Shown: piece by piece, positions 29,427 to 39,930 of the stretch | Layout: every line of letters starts with the position of its first letter | How positions within the stretch are numbered: position 1 is the first letter of the stretch | NCBI GenBank assembly: GCA_002329155.1 | Contig: DCXY01000001.1 | Location: forward strand, 1-64,000 | Source of the DNA: Stenotrophomonas sp. UBA2124 | GTDB lineage: Bacteria; Pseudomonadota; Gammaproteobacteria; Xanthomonadales; Xanthomonadaceae | Direction: 5' to 3' | Length of the DNA stretch: 64,000 nucleotides | Notes under the pieces: model-generated | What the model was told of the DNA's origin: nothing | Database searches by the model: none | The model's input: the letters and a program-made list of their open reading frames with translations, nothing else | Made by a program: the position numbers and the translations under genes

Positions 29427-30824
29427 ATGAATACACAGGTGTTGAAGATGGCACGCCGCCCACTTGCCGCCGCGATGCTGATCGCGCTGGTGGCTCCGGG
29501 CGTCGCGCTGGCTCAAACCGCCAAGGAGAAGGCGCTTGAAGCGCGCGTGGCGGAGCTGGAGCGTCAGGTACAGCTGCTGGTTTCCACCCAGCAGCAACAG
29601 CAGGGCGTGATTGCCCAGACCCAGACCGATGTGGGCCAGGTGCGCGCCACGCAGGCTGAATTGGCAGCCAAGCCAGCAGCCACCGTGCCGGCCGGCAAGC
29701 AGCCCATCCAGGTCACCAGCATCACCCCGGGGGCCACGCCGGGCACCACCTTCAAGTTCGGTGGCTTCATCAAGGCCGACTTCCTGGCCACGCGCACCGG
29801 CGACGGCCAGCTGGCCGACGACGCCACCGGCCGCGCGCTGTACCTGCCGGGCCAGACGCCGGTGCATGGCGCAGGTGGTTCGGGCAAGGCCTCGGATGTG
29901 GACTACAACGCCCACGCCAAGTTCTCGCGTTTCAACCTCGGTGTTGACCATGTGGCTGACAACGGCGACAAGGCCGGTGCCATGGTCGAGATGGATTTCT
30001 TCGGCAATTCGCTCGGCAACCAGAGCGCCACCAACACCTACGGGGTGACCCTGCGCCACGCCTACATGTACTGGAACAACTGGCTGGCCGGCCAGACCTG
30101 GTCCAACTTCATGGATGCGGCGGCACTGCCGGAAGCCGTGGATTTCGTCGGCCCCACCGACGGCGTGGTGTTCGTGCGCCAGGCCCAGGTGCGCTACACC
30201 AATGGTGGCTTGAGCGTGGCCGTCGAAAACCCGGAAACCACTCTGGTCGGCGCACCCAACTCCGACCGTGGCTCGCTGCCCGACCTGACCGTGCGTTACG
30301 GCTGGAAGGGTGACTGGGGCACCTTCGGCGTGGCCGGTCTTGTGCGTCAGCTCAAGGTGGACAACCAGACCACCGGCGCCGACGCCAGCAAGGTGGCCGG
30401 TGGCCTCACCCTCGGCGGCAAGTGGGTGATGGGCGACAGCGACAGCCTGCATTACCAGCTCACCGGTGGCGAGGGCATCTCGCGCTACATCGGCCTGGGC
30501 ATCACCGGCGACAGCGCCTACGACGCCGTGCGTGACGAACTGGACCCCACCGGCGTGCTTGCCGCGTACGTGGGCTGGCGCCATGCGTTCTCGCCCAAGC
30601 TGCGCACCAACCTGATCTACGCGCGCAGCGACTACGACAACAACGCCGCGCTCACCGGTAACCTGGTGACCAAGAGCGTGCAGTCCATCCGCGGCAACGT
30701 GTTCTACACGCCCATGCCCAAGGTCGATATCGGTGCCGAGCTGATGTACGGCGTGCGCGAGATCGAGGACGGCCGCAAGGGCGACATCAGCCGCGTGCAG
30801 TTCACCACCAAGTACAGCTTCTGA
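29427..30824 (+). CDS. DcaP-like outer-membrane porin
   Basis: 465 residues; ATG preceded by GGGAGAG. Signal peptide with cleavage near VAPGVALAQ, then a short coiled coil ([17 protein letters not shown], about 33-50) and a Gln/Ala-rich linker, then a beta-rich barrel from [15 protein letters not shown] to the terminal TTKYSF ending in Phe. This periplasmic coiled coil plus barrel is the plan of DcaP/DcaP-like trimeric porins, which admit negatively charged small carboxylates. Positioned divergently from acs and upstream of a DUF485 protein and actP, it is a plausible acetate or carboxylate entry channel, an inference from context. Confidence 0.85.
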   Translation: MNTQVLKMARRPLAAAMLIALVAPGVALAQTAKEKALEARVAELERQVQLLVSTQQQQQGVIAQTQTDVGQVRATQAELAAKPAATVPAGKQPIQVTSITPGATPGTTFKFGGFIKADFLATRTGDGQLADDATGRALYLPGQTPVHGAGGSGKASDVDYNAHAKFSRFNLGVDHVADNGDKAGAMVEMDFFGNSLGNQSATNTYGVTLRHAYMYWNNWLAGQTWSNFMDAAALPEAVDFVGPTDGVVFVRQAQVRYTNGGLSVAVENPETTLVGAPNSDRGSLPDLTVRYGWKGDWGTFGVAGLVRQLKVDNQTTGADASKVAGGLTLGGKWVMGDSDSLHYQLTGGEGISRYIGLGITGDSAYDAVRDELDPTGVLAAYVGWRHAFSPKLRTNLIYARSDYDNNAALTGNLVTKSVQSIRGNVFYTPMPKVDIGAELMYGVREIEDGRKGDISRVQFTTKYSF

Positions 30825-30832
30825 AGTACCTG

Positions 30833-30861
30833 GGCGCCGGTGTCGTAACGGCATCGGCGCC
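30833..30861 (+). other. intercistronic stem-loop between porin and DUF485 gene
   Basis: GGCGCCG/CGGCGCC, 7 bp, with a 15-base loop, starting 8 bases after the porin stop. No U tract follows, so it more likely protects or partly attenuates the porin transcript than ends it; it could lower actP expression relative to the porin. Confidence 0.45.
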
Positions 30862-30977
30862 TGCGCAGGAAACGCAGTACGCAGCAACTCCCTACCCCCA
30901 CGGGGAGCACTCATGTCACCGCAAGGGCCTGCACTGCCGGCCGTGGCGCTCGCATTCCCATTACCTGGAGAATCCTG

Positions 30978-31295
30978 ATGAATGCTTCCGTCGATCCCCG
31001 TGTTGAACGGATCGCCTCCAACCCGGCGTACCAGCGCCTGCGCAGCACCCGCAACCGTATTGGCTGGGCCCTGACCATCCTCATGCTGCTGGCCTACTAC
31101 GGCTATATCGGCCTGATTGCCTTCGACAAGGCCTTCCTTGCCACGCCCATCGGCGCCGGCAAGATCACCACCATCGGCATTCCGCTGGCGCTGGGCCTGA
31201 TGGTGTTCACCATCGCCATCACCGGCTTCTACGTGCGCCGCGCCAACAAGGAATTCGACGCATTGACCCAGCAGATCGTGGAGGACGCACAATGA
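30978..31295 (+). CDS. yjcH: DUF485 inner-membrane protein (YjcH-like)
   Basis: 105 residues; ATG with GGAG at 8 bases. A short charged N-terminus ([20 protein letters not shown]) precedes two membrane segments ([20 protein letters not shown] and [20 protein letters not shown]), and the tail is acidic, the standard DUF485 pattern. In many proteobacteria this gene sits between acs and actP, and here it overlaps actP by 4 bases (ATGA). It is thought to accompany the acetate permease, but no biochemical activity is established. Confidence 0.92.
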   Translation: MNASVDPRVERIASNPAYQRLRSTRNRIGWALTILMLLAYYGYIGLIAFDKAFLATPIGAGKITTIGIPLALGLMVFTIAITGFYVRRANKEFDALTQQIVEDAQ

Positions 31296-33013
31296 ATCAT
31301 TCGTTCCTGCGATCGGGCGCGCTGCTCGCCCTGCTGGCAGCCAGTGGCGCAGTCATGGCCGCCGGTGGCGACCTCGGCCAGACCGTGCGCCAGCCGACCA
31401 ACTGGACCGCGATCGTCATGTTCGCCGCGTTCGTGCTGGCCACGCTGGGCATCACCAAGTGGGCGGCGGCACGCACCCGTTCGGCATCGGATTTCTACAC
31501 CGCCGGCGGTGGCATCACCGGCTTCCAGAATGGTCTGGCCATTGCCGGTGACTACATGTCGGCGGCATCGTTCCTGGGCATCACCGCGGCGGTGATGGCC
31601 AACGGCTACGACGGCCTGATCTACGCCATCGGTTTCCTCGTGGGCTGGCCCATCCTCACCTTCCTGATGGCCGAGCGCCTGCGCAACCTGGGCCGTTTCA
31701 CCTTCGCCGACGTCGCCGGGTACCGCTTCCAGCAGAAGCCCATCCGCCTGTTCGCCGCCTCCGGCACGCTCGTGGTGGTGCTGTTCTACCTGATCGCGCA
31801 GATGGTGGGTGCCGGTGCACTGATCAAGCTGCTGTTCGGCCTGGATTACTGGATCGCCGTGGTGCTGGTCGGCGTGCTGATGATGGTCTACGTGCTGTTC
31901 GGTGGCATGACCGCCACCACCTGGGTGCAGATCATCAAGGCCTGCCTGCTGCTGTTCGGCGTGACCTTCATGGCGCTGATGGTGATGTGGCATTTCAACT
32001 TCAGCTTCGAGGCGCTGTTCACCGAGGCGGTGCGGGTCAAGACCCAGATCGCGGCCAACAGCGGAAAGAGTGCGGAGGAAGCGGCCAGTGCGGGCCTGTC
32101 GATCATGGGGCCGGGTGGCTTCGTGAAAGACCCCATCTCGGCCATCTCCTTCGGCATGGCACTGATGTTCGGTACCGCCGGCCTGCCGCACATCCTGATG
32201 CGCTTCTTCACCGTTCCCAATGCCAAGCAGGCACGCAAGTCGGTGCTGTGGGCCACCACCTGGATCGGCTACTTCTACATCCTGATCTTCATCATCGGCT
32301 TCGGTGCCATCGCACTGGTGCTGAGCAACCCCGAGTACGCCGATCCGGTGACCGGCACCATCCAGGGCGGCCCGAACATGGCAGCCGTGCTGGTTGGCAA
32401 GGCCGTGGGCGGCAACATGTTCATGGGCTTCATCTCCGCGGTGGCCTTCGCCACGATCCTGGCGGTGGTGGCCGGCCTGACCCTGTCCGGTGCCTCGGCG
32501 GTGTCGCATGACCTGTACTCGACCGTGCTGATGAAGGGCAACCCGCCGGCTGGCTCGGAGCTGCGCGTCTCGCGTGCCACCACCCTGGTGCTGGGCGTGA
32601 TCGCAGTGCTGCTGGGCATCGTGTTCGAGAAGCAGAACGTGGCCTTCATGGTGTCGCTGGCCTTCGCCATCGCCGCCTCGGCCAACTTCCCGGTGCTGCT
32701 GCTGTCGCTGCTGTGGAAGGACTGCACCACCCGCGGCGCGGTGATTGGTGGCTCGCTGGGCCTGGTGTCCTCGCTGCTGCTGACCCTGCTGTCGCCATCG
32801 GTATGGGTGGACACGCTGGGCAACCCGGCCGGCAGCGCGCCGTTCCCGTACACCAGCCCGGCGCTGTTCTCCATGACCCTGGCCTTCGTCGGCATCTGGC
32901 TGTTCTCGATCCTGGACAAGAGCAAGAACGCCCAGGCCGAGCGTGCCGCCTACCCGGCACAGGAAGTACGCGCCGAGACCGGCATCGGTGCCAGCAAGGC
33001 GTCCTCGCACTGA
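31292..33013 (+). CDS. actP: cation/acetate symporter ActP
   Basis: 573 residues, 13-14 membrane segments of the SSS (SLC5) family, with an apparent signal-like first segment ending in MAAGG as in E. coli ActP. Recognisable blocks: [20 protein letters not shown], the sodium-site region [25 protein letters not shown], and a conserved [19 protein letters not shown]. It imports acetate and related short carboxylates with Na+ or H+ across the inner membrane, feeding Acs. Co-transcribed with the DUF485 gene (ATGA overlap) and followed by a strong terminator. Confidence 0.95.
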   Translation: MNHSFLRSGALLALLAASGAVMAAGGDLGQTVRQPTNWTAIVMFAAFVLATLGITKWAAARTRSASDFYTAGGGITGFQNGLAIAGDYMSAASFLGITAAVMANGYDGLIYAIGFLVGWPILTFLMAERLRNLGRFTFADVAGYRFQQKPIRLFAASGTLVVVLFYLIAQMVGAGALIKLLFGLDYWIAVVLVGVLMMVYVLFGGMTATTWVQIIKACLLLFGVTFMALMVMWHFNFSFEALFTEAVRVKTQIAANSGKSAEEAASAGLSIMGPGGFVKDPISAISFGMALMFGTAGLPHILMRFFTVPNAKQARKSVLWATTWIGYFYILIFIIGFGAIALVLSNPEYADPVTGTIQGGPNMAAVLVGKAVGGNMFMGFISAVAFATILAVVAGLTLSGASAVSHDLYSTVLMKGNPPAGSELRVSRATTLVLGVIAVLLGIVFEKQNVAFMVSLAFAIAASANFPVLLLSLLWKDCTTRGAVIGGSLGLVSSLLLTLLSPSVWVDTLGNPAGSAPFPYTSPALFSMTLAFVGIWLFSILDKSKNAQAERAAYPAQEVRAETGIGASKASSH

Positions 33014-33039
33014 GTATTGGTGTGATGTGACTGGACTGG

Positions 33040-33070
33040 AAAGGCCGCCCTACGGGGCGGCCTTTCTGTT
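33040..33070 (+). terminator. Rho-independent terminator of the porin-yjcH-actP unit
   Basis: AAAGGCCGCCC-TAC-GGGGCGGCCTTT, stem of about 11 bp, followed by CTGTTTGT, 27 bases after actP. Confidence 0.85.
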
Positions 33071-33090
33071 TGTGGGGTCTACGCGGAAAG

Positions 33091-33221
33091 CACCCCTCCC
33101 CAACCCTCCCCTGTGCTGCGCACAAGGGAGGGGGCAGAAGCCTGCACCGCCACAACCCCACAGCACCCATAGACCACCCCCTCCCTTTGCCGCAGGCAAG
33201 GGGAGGGCTGGAGAGGGGTAG
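33091..33221. repeat. dispersed intergenic inverted-repeat element (copy 2)
   Basis: 131 bases. Outer arms CACCCCTCCCCAACCCTCCC and GGGGAGGGCTGGAGAGGGGTAG are nearly reverse complementary; inner hairpins CTCCCCTGTGC/GCACAAGGGAG and CTCCCTTTGCC/GGCAAGGGGAG sit inside each arm. Same plan as the element at 1-128. It lies between the actP terminator and the aldehyde dehydrogenase gene. Confidence 0.78.
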
Positions 33222-33304
33222 CTTCAGCCCTTCCATCACACCCCCACGTTTCCCCATTCCCCGCAGTACGGTTTACAGTGCCCCTTACCTTGGGGGAGGG
33301 CAGC

Positions 33305-34720
33305 ATGGAACAAACCACCGACACCGCTGCTGCGCTGGCGCAGACACTCAAGCAGATGCGCCAGGCCTGGATGCAGCAGCGCCCGGATTACCACCAGCGT
33401 CGCGACGACCTGCGCCGCCTGCGCGCCGCCTTCAAGGGCAGGATCGGGCAGATGGCCGATGCCATCGCCACCGATTTCGGCCACCGCTCGCGGCATGAAT
33501 CGGTGATTGCCGACGGCATGACCGTCACCGGCGAAATCGACCACTTGCTCTCGCACCTGCGCGGGTGGATGAAGCCCGAGCGCGTGGGCGTGGGCTGGCG
33601 CTTCTGGCCGGCGCGTGCGCAGATCCGTGCATTGCCGGTGGGCGTGGTGGGCGTGATCTCGCCATGGAACTACCCCGTCAACCTCGCCCTGGTGCCGCTG
33701 GCCACCGCCATCGCCGCGGGCAACCATGTGCTGCTCAAGCCTTCCGAACACACCCCGGCCACCTCGGCCTTCCTGCAGCAGCTGCTGGCCGATGTATTCC
33801 CCGCCGAACGGGTAAGCGTGGTGCAGGGTGATGCCAGTGTGGCCTCTGCCTTCTCGGCGCTGCCGTTCGACCATCTGGTGTTCACCGGCTCCACTGCCGT
33901 GGGCCGCAAGGTGATGGCCGCCGCCGCGCAGCACCTGACGCCGCTGACGCTGGAACTGGGCGGCAAGTCGCCCGCGGTGATCGCACCGGACTACCCGGTG
34001 GAAGGTGCCGCCGCGCGTCTGGCCACCGGCAAGTGGTTCAACGCCGGCCAGACCTGCATCGCGCCGGACTACGCGCTGATCGATGAAGGCCGCATCGATG
34101 CGCTGGTGCAGGCGCTGCGTGAGCAGGTGGGTGCGCGCTACGGCAACTTCGACGATGCCAGCGACTACAGCCGTATCATCAACGATGCGCAGTTCAACCG
34201 GTTGAAGGGCTATGTGAGCGATGCGCGCGCGCGTGGCCTGCGGGTCATCGAGCTGGCGCAGATCGACGGTGAGCGTTCGCGCCGCGAACGGCTGTTCCCG
34301 CCGACCGTGATCCTGGAGCCGGGCGACGATGCCACGGTGATGCAGGACGAAATTTTCGGCCCCATCCTGCCGATCCGCAGCTACCGCACGCTGGACGACG
34401 CCATCGCCACCATCAACGGCCGCGACCGCCCGCTGGCGCTGTACCCGTTCAGCCATGACCGGGCAACGGTTGAGAAGATTCTCGGCCAGACCGTGTCCGG
34501 CGGCGTCACCGTCAACGACACCCTGCTGCATTTCGCCATCAATGGCCTGCCGTTCGGCGGCATCGGTGCCAGCGGCATGGGCGCCTACCACGGCCGCGCC
34601 GGCTTCGACGCCATGAGCAAGCGCCTGCCGGTGCTGTGGCAGACCCGCAAGGCCGGCAGCGACCTGCTGCGCCCGCCCTACAACCGCGTCGCGCGTTTCA
34701 TCGACTTCATTTCGCGCTGA
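33305..34720 (+). CDS. calB: coniferyl-aldehyde-type aldehyde dehydrogenase
   Basis: 471 residues from the ATG at 33305, preceded by GGGGGAGGG at a good distance; an ATG nine codons earlier lacks such a site. NAD(P)-dependent aldehyde dehydrogenase fold: VISPWNYPVNLAL (cofactor and substrate channel), FTGSTAVGRKV, general base Glu in LTLELGGKSP, catalytic Cys in NAGQTCIAPDYAL, EIFGPILP and the C-terminal membrane-proximal tail with LLRPPY. These class 3-like features and the length fit coniferyl aldehyde dehydrogenases, but related enzymes oxidise long-chain or aromatic aldehydes, so the substrate is not certain. A monocistronic gene at the edge of the defence island. Confidence 0.8.
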   Translation: MEQTTDTAAALAQTLKQMRQAWMQQRPDYHQRRDDLRRLRAAFKGRIGQMADAIATDFGHRSRHESVIADGMTVTGEIDHLLSHLRGWMKPERVGVGWRFWPARAQIRALPVGVVGVISPWNYPVNLALVPLATAIAAGNHVLLKPSEHTPATSAFLQQLLADVFPAERVSVVQGDASVASAFSALPFDHLVFTGSTAVGRKVMAAAAQHLTPLTLELGGKSPAVIAPDYPVEGAAARLATGKWFNAGQTCIAPDYALIDEGRIDALVQALREQVGARYGNFDDASDYSRIINDAQFNRLKGYVSDARARGLRVIELAQIDGERSRRERLFPPTVILEPGDDATVMQDEIFGPILPIRSYRTLDDAIATINGRDRPLALYPFSHDRATVEKILGQTVSGGVTVNDTLLHFAINGLPFGGIGASGMGAYHGRAGFDAMSKRLPVLWQTRKAGSDLLRPPYNRVARFIDFISR

Positions 34721-34911
34721 TGGGGCATCGCTGGCCTGTTGTCTGTTGAAGCTCTCGGGCATAGAGCCCGACCGTCGGTTAATGGACGGGCAAGGATGGG
34801 TGTTGGCCGGCAGCCCCGCTATGATGCGTCTTCACATTCGCCCGGTGCGGCCCAGACAGGGCCGCTGCCGGGCCGACAGGCTGGGACAGATCACCGAGGC
34901 AGGGGGAAAGC

Positions 34912-35799
34912 ATGGCAGAGGTAACCAAGGCACGGACCGGCCACCTGATACGCAAACTGTTCGGCATCCTGCAAGCTCAACCCGATGGAATGAAAGCCGC
35001 CGAGGCCCTGGCGGCGCTGGCCGCTCAAGTCCAATTGACCCCCTACGAGGCCGGTGACTACCCCACCGGTGGGCGCCGCTTCGAGAAGATCGTGCGCTTT
35101 GCCACCGTCGATACCGTCAAGGCCGGCTGGCTGGTCAAGGACAAGGGCATCTGGAGCATGACCGCGGAAGGCGCACAGGCCCTGCAGCGGTACCCGGACG
35201 GCGAGCAGTTCTACCGCGAGGCCGTACGCCTGTACCACAAATGGAAGAAGGCGCAGCCGGTGGTGGAAATCGAAGAAGGCGATGACGAGGCGGTGGAGAA
35301 TTCCGCCAGCATCACCCTGGAAGAGGCCGAGGAAATGGCCTGGACCGAGATCGAGGCGCATCTGGCCGACATGCCGCCCTACGAGTTCCAGGAACTAGTA
35401 GGCGCCCTGCTCACTGCAATGGGCTACCACGTGGCCTGGATTGCCCCGCCCGGCAAGGACGGCGGCGTGGATGTCATCGCCTACAACGACCCGCTGGGCA
35501 CCCGCCCGCCGCGCATCAAGGTGCAGGTCAAGCGCAATGCCAACTCGCCCAGGATCGACGTGATGGGCCTGCGCAGCTTCATGGCCGTGCTGGGCGAGGG
35601 TGACGTGGGCCTGTTCGTGGCCCTGTCCGGCTTCACCAGGGATGCTGATCTTGAAGCCCGCCAGAGCCACCGCCGCATCACCCTGATCGACGCCACCCAA
35701 CTGGTCGAGCTATGGACCCGCCATTACGGCCAGCTGGATGACAGCGCACGCCGTCGTTTGCCGCTGAAGCCGGTGTGGTTTCTGGCGGGCGAAGGCTGA
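34912..35799 (+). CDS. mrr: Mrr-like restriction endonuclease
   Basis: 295 residues; ATG follows AGGGGGAAAGC. The N-terminal 100 residues are a winged-helix Mrr_N-type DNA-recognition domain (LIRKLFGILQAQPDGMKAAE, GIWSMTAEGAQAL), followed by an acidic linker and a PD-(D/E)xK nuclease domain: EFQELVGALLTAMGY, GKDGGVDVIAY (catalytic Asp) and IKVQVKRN (QxK in place of ExK, usual for Mrr). Mrr enzymes cut DNA carrying foreign methylation. It lies 56 bases upstream of a type I restriction-modification operon in the same direction, so it belongs to the same defence island. How it tolerates the methylation made by the adjacent HsdM is an open question. Confidence 0.88.
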   Translation: MAEVTKARTGHLIRKLFGILQAQPDGMKAAEALAALAAQVQLTPYEAGDYPTGGRRFEKIVRFATVDTVKAGWLVKDKGIWSMTAEGAQALQRYPDGEQFYREAVRLYHKWKKAQPVVEIEEGDDEAVENSASITLEEAEEMAWTEIEAHLADMPPYEFQELVGALLTAMGYHVAWIAPPGKDGGVDVIAYNDPLGTRPPRIKVQVKRNANSPRIDVMGLRSFMAVLGEGDVGLFVALSGFTRDADLEARQSHRRITLIDATQLVELWTRHYGQLDDSARRRLPLKPVWFLAGEG

Positions 35800-35855
35800 T
35801 TTGCCCTCGGTGAGTACAGAGTCGCCGGATGCACTGATTTGATATTGGAAAGCAT

Positions 35856-37571
35856 ATGAAATCCGTAGAACAAGAATTCTTCAACGACCTTGAGAAAAAG
35901 CTCTGGACTGCCGCTGATAAGCTGCGCTCCAACCTTGACGCTGCCGTGTACAAGCACGTCGTGCTCGGGCTGATCTTCCTCAAATACGTGTCCGATGCTT
36001 TCGAAGAGCGGCAGCGGGAGCTGCGCGAACAGTTCACCAACCCGGAACATGACTACTACATGGACCCGGACGAGTACGGCGGGGCAGGCACTCAGGAGTA
36101 CGAAGAAAACATCGCCGCCGAGCTCGAAGTCCGCGATTACTACACCGAGAAGAATGTATTTTGGGTGCCCGTGGAAGCGCGCTGGCAAACCCTGCGCGAT
36201 TGCGCGCAGTTGCCGCCCAAGGCGCCGCTGCCGTGGAACAAGCCGGGCAAGGGCGAGCCGGAGGAAATGCGCTCGGTTGGCTGGTTGATCGACAACGCCA
36301 TGGAAGCCGTCGAGCGCGAAAACGCCCGCCTGAAGAACGTGCTCAACAAGGACTTCGCCCGCGTCCAGCTCGACTCCAGCAAGCTGGCCGGGCTGATCAG
36401 CCATTTCTCGGATACCGACTTCAGTGCCAAGGAATACAAGGGCCAGCCGCTGGATTTGAAGTCCAAGGACATCCTTGGCCACGTCTATGAATATTTCCTC
36501 GGCCAGTTCGCTTTGGCCGAAGGCAAGAAGGGCGGGCAGTACTACACGCCCAAGAGCATCGTCACGTTGATTGTGGAAATGCTCCAGCCGTTCAAGGGCC
36601 GCGTGTATGACCCGGCGATGGGTTCCGGTGGCTTCTTCGTGCAGAGCGAGGAGTTCATCGAGCAGCACGGCGGCAAGGCCGCCAACGGCAAAAGCGGGCA
36701 GATCAGCGTTTACGGGCAGGAGAGCAACCCCACCACCTGGCGGTTGGCCGCCATGAACATGGCCATCCGTGGTATCGACTTCAACTTCGGCACTGGTCCG
36801 GCCGATACCCTGCTCAACGACCTGCATCCGGATATGCAGGCCGATTTCGTCATGGCCAACCCTCCCTTCAACATGAAGGAGTGGTGGAACGAGAAACTAG
36901 CGACGGATAAACGCTGGATCGCCGGCACACCGCCACAAGGCAACGCCAATTTCGCCTGGTTGCAACACATGCTCTGGCACTTGAAGCCAACTGGCAGCAT
37001 GGCATTGCTGCTGGCCAATGGTTCCATGAGTTCCAACACCAACAACGAAGGCGAAATCCGCAAGCGGCTGATCGAGGACGACTACGTGGAGTGCATGGTC
37101 GCGTTGCCCGGCCAGTTGTTCACCAACACCCAGATTCCCGCCTGCATCTGGTTCCTGACCAAAGACAAGCAGAATGGCTTGGCGCTGGACAAGAAAAAGC
37201 GCGACCGGCGCGGTGAATTTCTGTTCATCGACGCCCGCCAGACGGGCTATATGAAAGACCGCGTACTACGCGATTTCACCCCGGACGACATCCAGAAAAT
37301 CGCCGATACCTTCCATGCCTGGCAGCAGGGCGAGGGCTATGAAGATGTACCGGGCTTCTGCTATTCCGCCAAGCTGGAAGATGTGCGCAAGCATGAGCAT
37401 GTGCTCACGCCAGGGCGCTATGTGGGTGCAGCGGAGCAGCAAGAGGACGGCGAACCCTTTGCCGAGAAGATGCAGCGGCTGACCGCGCAATTGGCGGAGC
37501 AGTTTGCGGAGAGTGCGAAGTTGGAGGCGGAGATCAAGAAGAATTTGGCGGGGTTGGGATATGACTGCTGA
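35856..37571 (+). CDS. hsdM: type I restriction-modification methyltransferase subunit
   Basis: 571 residues; ATG with GGAAAG upstream. N-terminal HsdM_N helical domain ([33 protein letters not shown]) and an N6-adenine methylase domain with motif I ([13 protein letters not shown]-adenosylmethionine binding) and motif IV NPPF in [15 protein letters not shown]. With HsdS it methylates adenine in a bipartite target; with HsdR it restricts unmodified DNA. The 3' end overlaps hsdS by 11 bases. The sequence is complete. Confidence 0.96.
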   Translation: MKSVEQEFFNDLEKKLWTAADKLRSNLDAAVYKHVVLGLIFLKYVSDAFEERQRELREQFTNPEHDYYMDPDEYGGAGTQEYEENIAAELEVRDYYTEKNVFWVPVEARWQTLRDCAQLPPKAPLPWNKPGKGEPEEMRSVGWLIDNAMEAVERENARLKNVLNKDFARVQLDSSKLAGLISHFSDTDFSAKEYKGQPLDLKSKDILGHVYEYFLGQFALAEGKKGGQYYTPKSIVTLIVEMLQPFKGRVYDPAMGSGGFFVQSEEFIEQHGGKAANGKSGQISVYGQESNPTTWRLAAMNMAIRGIDFNFGTGPADTLLNDLHPDMQADFVMANPPFNMKEWWNEKLATDKRWIAGTPPQGNANFAWLQHMLWHLKPTGSMALLLANGSMSSNTNNEGEIRKRLIEDDYVECMVALPGQLFTNTQIPACIWFLTKDKQNGLALDKKKRDRRGEFLFIDARQTGYMKDRVLRDFTPDDIQKIADTFHAWQQGEGYEDVPGFCYSAKLEDVRKHEHVLTPGRYVGAAEQQEDGEPFAEKMQRLTAQLAEQFAESAKLEAEIKKNLAGLGYDC

Positions 37572-38910
37572 TCAGGAAATCACCGAAGTGGTCGACTTCA
37601 ATCCGCCAAGGGGCATCAAGCGCGGTACCGTCGCACCATTTGTAGAAATGGCAGCCCTGCCCGAGAACCAGCGCGATATCGCATACGTATCTGAGCGCGA
37701 GTTTTCCGGTGGAGGGGCGCGCTTTCAGAACGGAGATACGTTGTTTTCCCGTATCACCCCGTGCCTGGAAAATGGTAAGACAGCCAAAGTTAATGTGTTG
37801 CCTACGGGATCCATTGCACATGGGTCAACGGAATTCATTGTCATGGCGGCTAAAGCCCCTGGATACGATGAAGATTATATTTATTATTTAGCGCGCCATC
37901 CCGAATTCAGAGCCTTTGCTGAAGCACGGATGGAGGGGACATCTGGTAGGCAGCGCGTATCTTGGCAAGCACTATCTGACTTTTCGTTCTCCTTCCCACC
38001 TCCGGATCAACGCAAGATCATTGGCTCAGTTCTTAGCAAACTGGACGACAGGATTGGCCTAAACCGCCGCATCAACCAAACCCTCGAAGCCATGGCGCAA
38101 GCCATCTTCAAATCCTGGTTTGTCGATTTCGACCCGGTCAAGGCCAAGATCGCCGCCATCGAACAAGGCCAAGACCCGCTGCGCGCCGCCATGCGCGCCA
38201 TCAGCGGCAAGCCCGACGCTGAACTCGACCAGATGCCCCGCGAGCACCACGACCAGCTCGCCGCCACCGCCGCGCTGTTTCCCGATGCAATGGAAGAGTC
38301 GGAGTTGGGGGATATTCCGGGTGGGTGGCGGGGGCGATCACTGGATCAAGTAGCTTCCTATTTGAATGGGCTGGCATTGCAGAAATTCCCCCCTGAAAGT
38401 GAAGATGAATGCCTGCCAGTCATAAAAATTGCTCAACTGCGCGCAGGGCACGTGAGCGGGGCGGATCGTGCTTCAAGAAGAATTAAGCCCGAATACATCG
38501 TGCGAGATGGAGATGTTTTGTTTTCGTGGTCAGGTTCATTGGAGGTGGATGTATGGACGGGTGGAGCGGGAGCGCTCAATCAACACCTGTTCAAAGTCAC
38601 ATCGGAGGATGTACCTAAGTGGTTCTACTACTTCGCCACAAAGTACTATTTGCCGCAGTTTCGTGAAATCGCAGCAGATAAAGCTACAACCATGGGGCAT
38701 ATTCAACGCAGGCATTTATCGGATGCGAAAATTGCAGTTCCGAAGCCTGATGTGATGAGCGCTGCCTCAGAAAATATTGCCCCGATATTTAATAAGATTA
38801 TTTCCCTGCGGCTGCAGTCGGGAAAATTGGCCGAACTCCGCGACACCTTCCTCCCCAAACTCCTCTCCGGCGAGCTATCAGTAATTGATACCAAGGAACA
38901 GGTGATCTAA
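37561..38910 (+). CDS. hsdS: type I restriction-modification specificity subunit
   Basis: 449 residues from ATG 37561 ([16 protein letters not shown]), inside the end of hsdM; an upstream in-frame start is Arg-rich shadow sequence. Two target recognition domains (about 10-165 and 245-400), each followed by a conserved helical region: [20 protein letters not shown] ... [12 protein letters not shown] and [10 protein letters not shown] ... [14 protein letters not shown]. The TRDs determine the half-sites; the helices space them and bind HsdM. Both TRD-coding stretches are visibly AT-richer than hsdM and the central helix, as expected of exchangeable recognition modules. The recognition sequence cannot be read from the protein. 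Stop and next start share one base (TAATG). Confidence 0.94.
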   Translation: MTADQEITEVVDFNPPRGIKRGTVAPFVEMAALPENQRDIAYVSEREFSGGGARFQNGDTLFSRITPCLENGKTAKVNVLPTGSIAHGSTEFIVMAAKAPGYDEDYIYYLARHPEFRAFAEARMEGTSGRQRVSWQALSDFSFSFPPPDQRKIIGSVLSKLDDRIGLNRRINQTLEAMAQAIFKSWFVDFDPVKAKIAAIEQGQDPLRAAMRAISGKPDAELDQMPREHHDQLAATAALFPDAMEESELGDIPGGWRGRSLDQVASYLNGLALQKFPPESEDECLPVIKIAQLRAGHVSGADRASRRIKPEYIVRDGDVLFSWSGSLEVDVWTGGAGALNQHLFKVTSEDVPKWFYYFATKYYLPQFREIAADKATTMGHIQRRHLSDAKIAVPKPDVMSAASENIAPIFNKIISLRLQSGKLAELRDTFLPKLLSGELSVIDTKEQVI

Positions 38911-39929
38911 TGAGCAAAGAACTCACCACCTCTCTGGTCGCGCGTAAGAACGTGCTGAACAACACCTATGCGTTGCAGCAACTGGAAACCAATCTTGAAC
39001 TGGGTGGGCGGGTCTTCGAGGGTGAGACGGTGTTCACCAAGCAACAGGCCGCTGACATTCTGGCGATTGATGAGCGCACGATCGACCGCTACCTGGGCAA
39101 CCACGGCGATGAACTGGAAGCCAACGGTTACCGAGTTCTCAAGGGAAAGTCATTAAAAAACATAAGGTTATCCTATGTCGACGACATGGATGTCGTCGAC
39201 ATCAGCCCCAAGGCACCTTCTCTGGGAGTGTTCAGCTTTCGGGCGCTGCTCAACCTTGCCATGTTGGTCACCGAGAGTGACCGTGCCAAGGCAATCCGCA
39301 GCCGGATGCTGGATATTGTGCTGGACGTGATCGCGGAAAAGGCCGGCGGCCATACCAAGTACATCAACCAGCGGGACAGGGACTATCTACCAGCAGCGTA
39401 TATGGAGGACAGCTATCGCAAGCAGTTCACCAGTGCGCTTAGTCGCTACCTGGAGATGGGTAATCACAAGTATGCCGTATACACAGACAAGATATACAAA
39501 GCGGTGTTCTGTGAAAATGCGGCCGAGTACAAGAAGGTACTGAAGCTCGCTGATGCCGATAAAACACGCGATACCATGTATGCGGAAGTGCTCAAGGCCA
39601 TCGCCAGTTTTGAGCATGGCCTGGCAGAGCAGATGAAGTCGGAAGCGGAGCGTCTGGGCCGCAAGCTGAAGCCATCAGAATTGGATGTCTTTATTTCTGC
39701 TGCGGAATCCAACCCTTTTCTAAAGCCTGCCATCGAAGATGCACGCATCCGTATGGCCAGCCGTGATCACTGCTTCCGCGATGCACTGCACAACAAACTG
39801 GAACACTACATCCAATCTGTACCAGAAGGCGATTTTGACCGTTTTCTTGGCGAGAAAAGTCGTGCATTGGAAGAGCAGCTCGCCGATGCAAAGACGCTGG
39901 AGGTTCTCAAGCGGCTAAAGGATCGTTGA
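38910..39929 (+). CDS. RhuM-like helix-turn-helix protein in the hsd operon
   Basis: 339 residues. Residues about 40-80 form a helix-turn-helix (VFTKQQAADILAIDERTIDR), followed by a core whose pattern (FSFRALLNLAML...ESDRAKAIRSRMLDIVLDVIAEKAGG) recalls RhuM/BRO-type proteins often found next to type I restriction genes. The C-terminal half is helical and charged, ending in a predicted coiled stretch (KSRALEEQLADAKTLEVLKRLK). It starts on the last base of hsdS and ends one base before the Doc-like toxin, so it could be the DNA-binding antitoxin or regulator of that toxin, or a modulator of HsdS. Function is not established; family assignment is by eye. Confidence 0.6.
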   Translation: MSKELTTSLVARKNVLNNTYALQQLETNLELGGRVFEGETVFTKQQAADILAIDERTIDRYLGNHGDELEANGYRVLKGKSLKNIRLSYVDDMDVVDISPKAPSLGVFSFRALLNLAMLVTESDRAKAIRSRMLDIVLDVIAEKAGGHTKYINQRDRDYLPAAYMEDSYRKQFTSALSRYLEMGNHKYAVYTDKIYKAVFCENAAEYKKVLKLADADKTRDTMYAEVLKAIASFEHGLAEQMKSEAERLGRKLKPSELDVFISAAESNPFLKPAIEDARIRMASRDHCFRDALHNKLEHYIQSVPEGDFDRFLGEKSRALEEQLADAKTLEVLKRLKDR

Positions 39930-39930
39930 A

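Noticed and set aside
29181..31292. N-terminal extension of the acs frame on the minus strand over 2 kb
   Set aside because: It runs antisense through the porin and DUF485 genes, is rich in His/Val/Ala as expected of an antisense GC-rich frame, and the known Acs N-terminus is at 29180.
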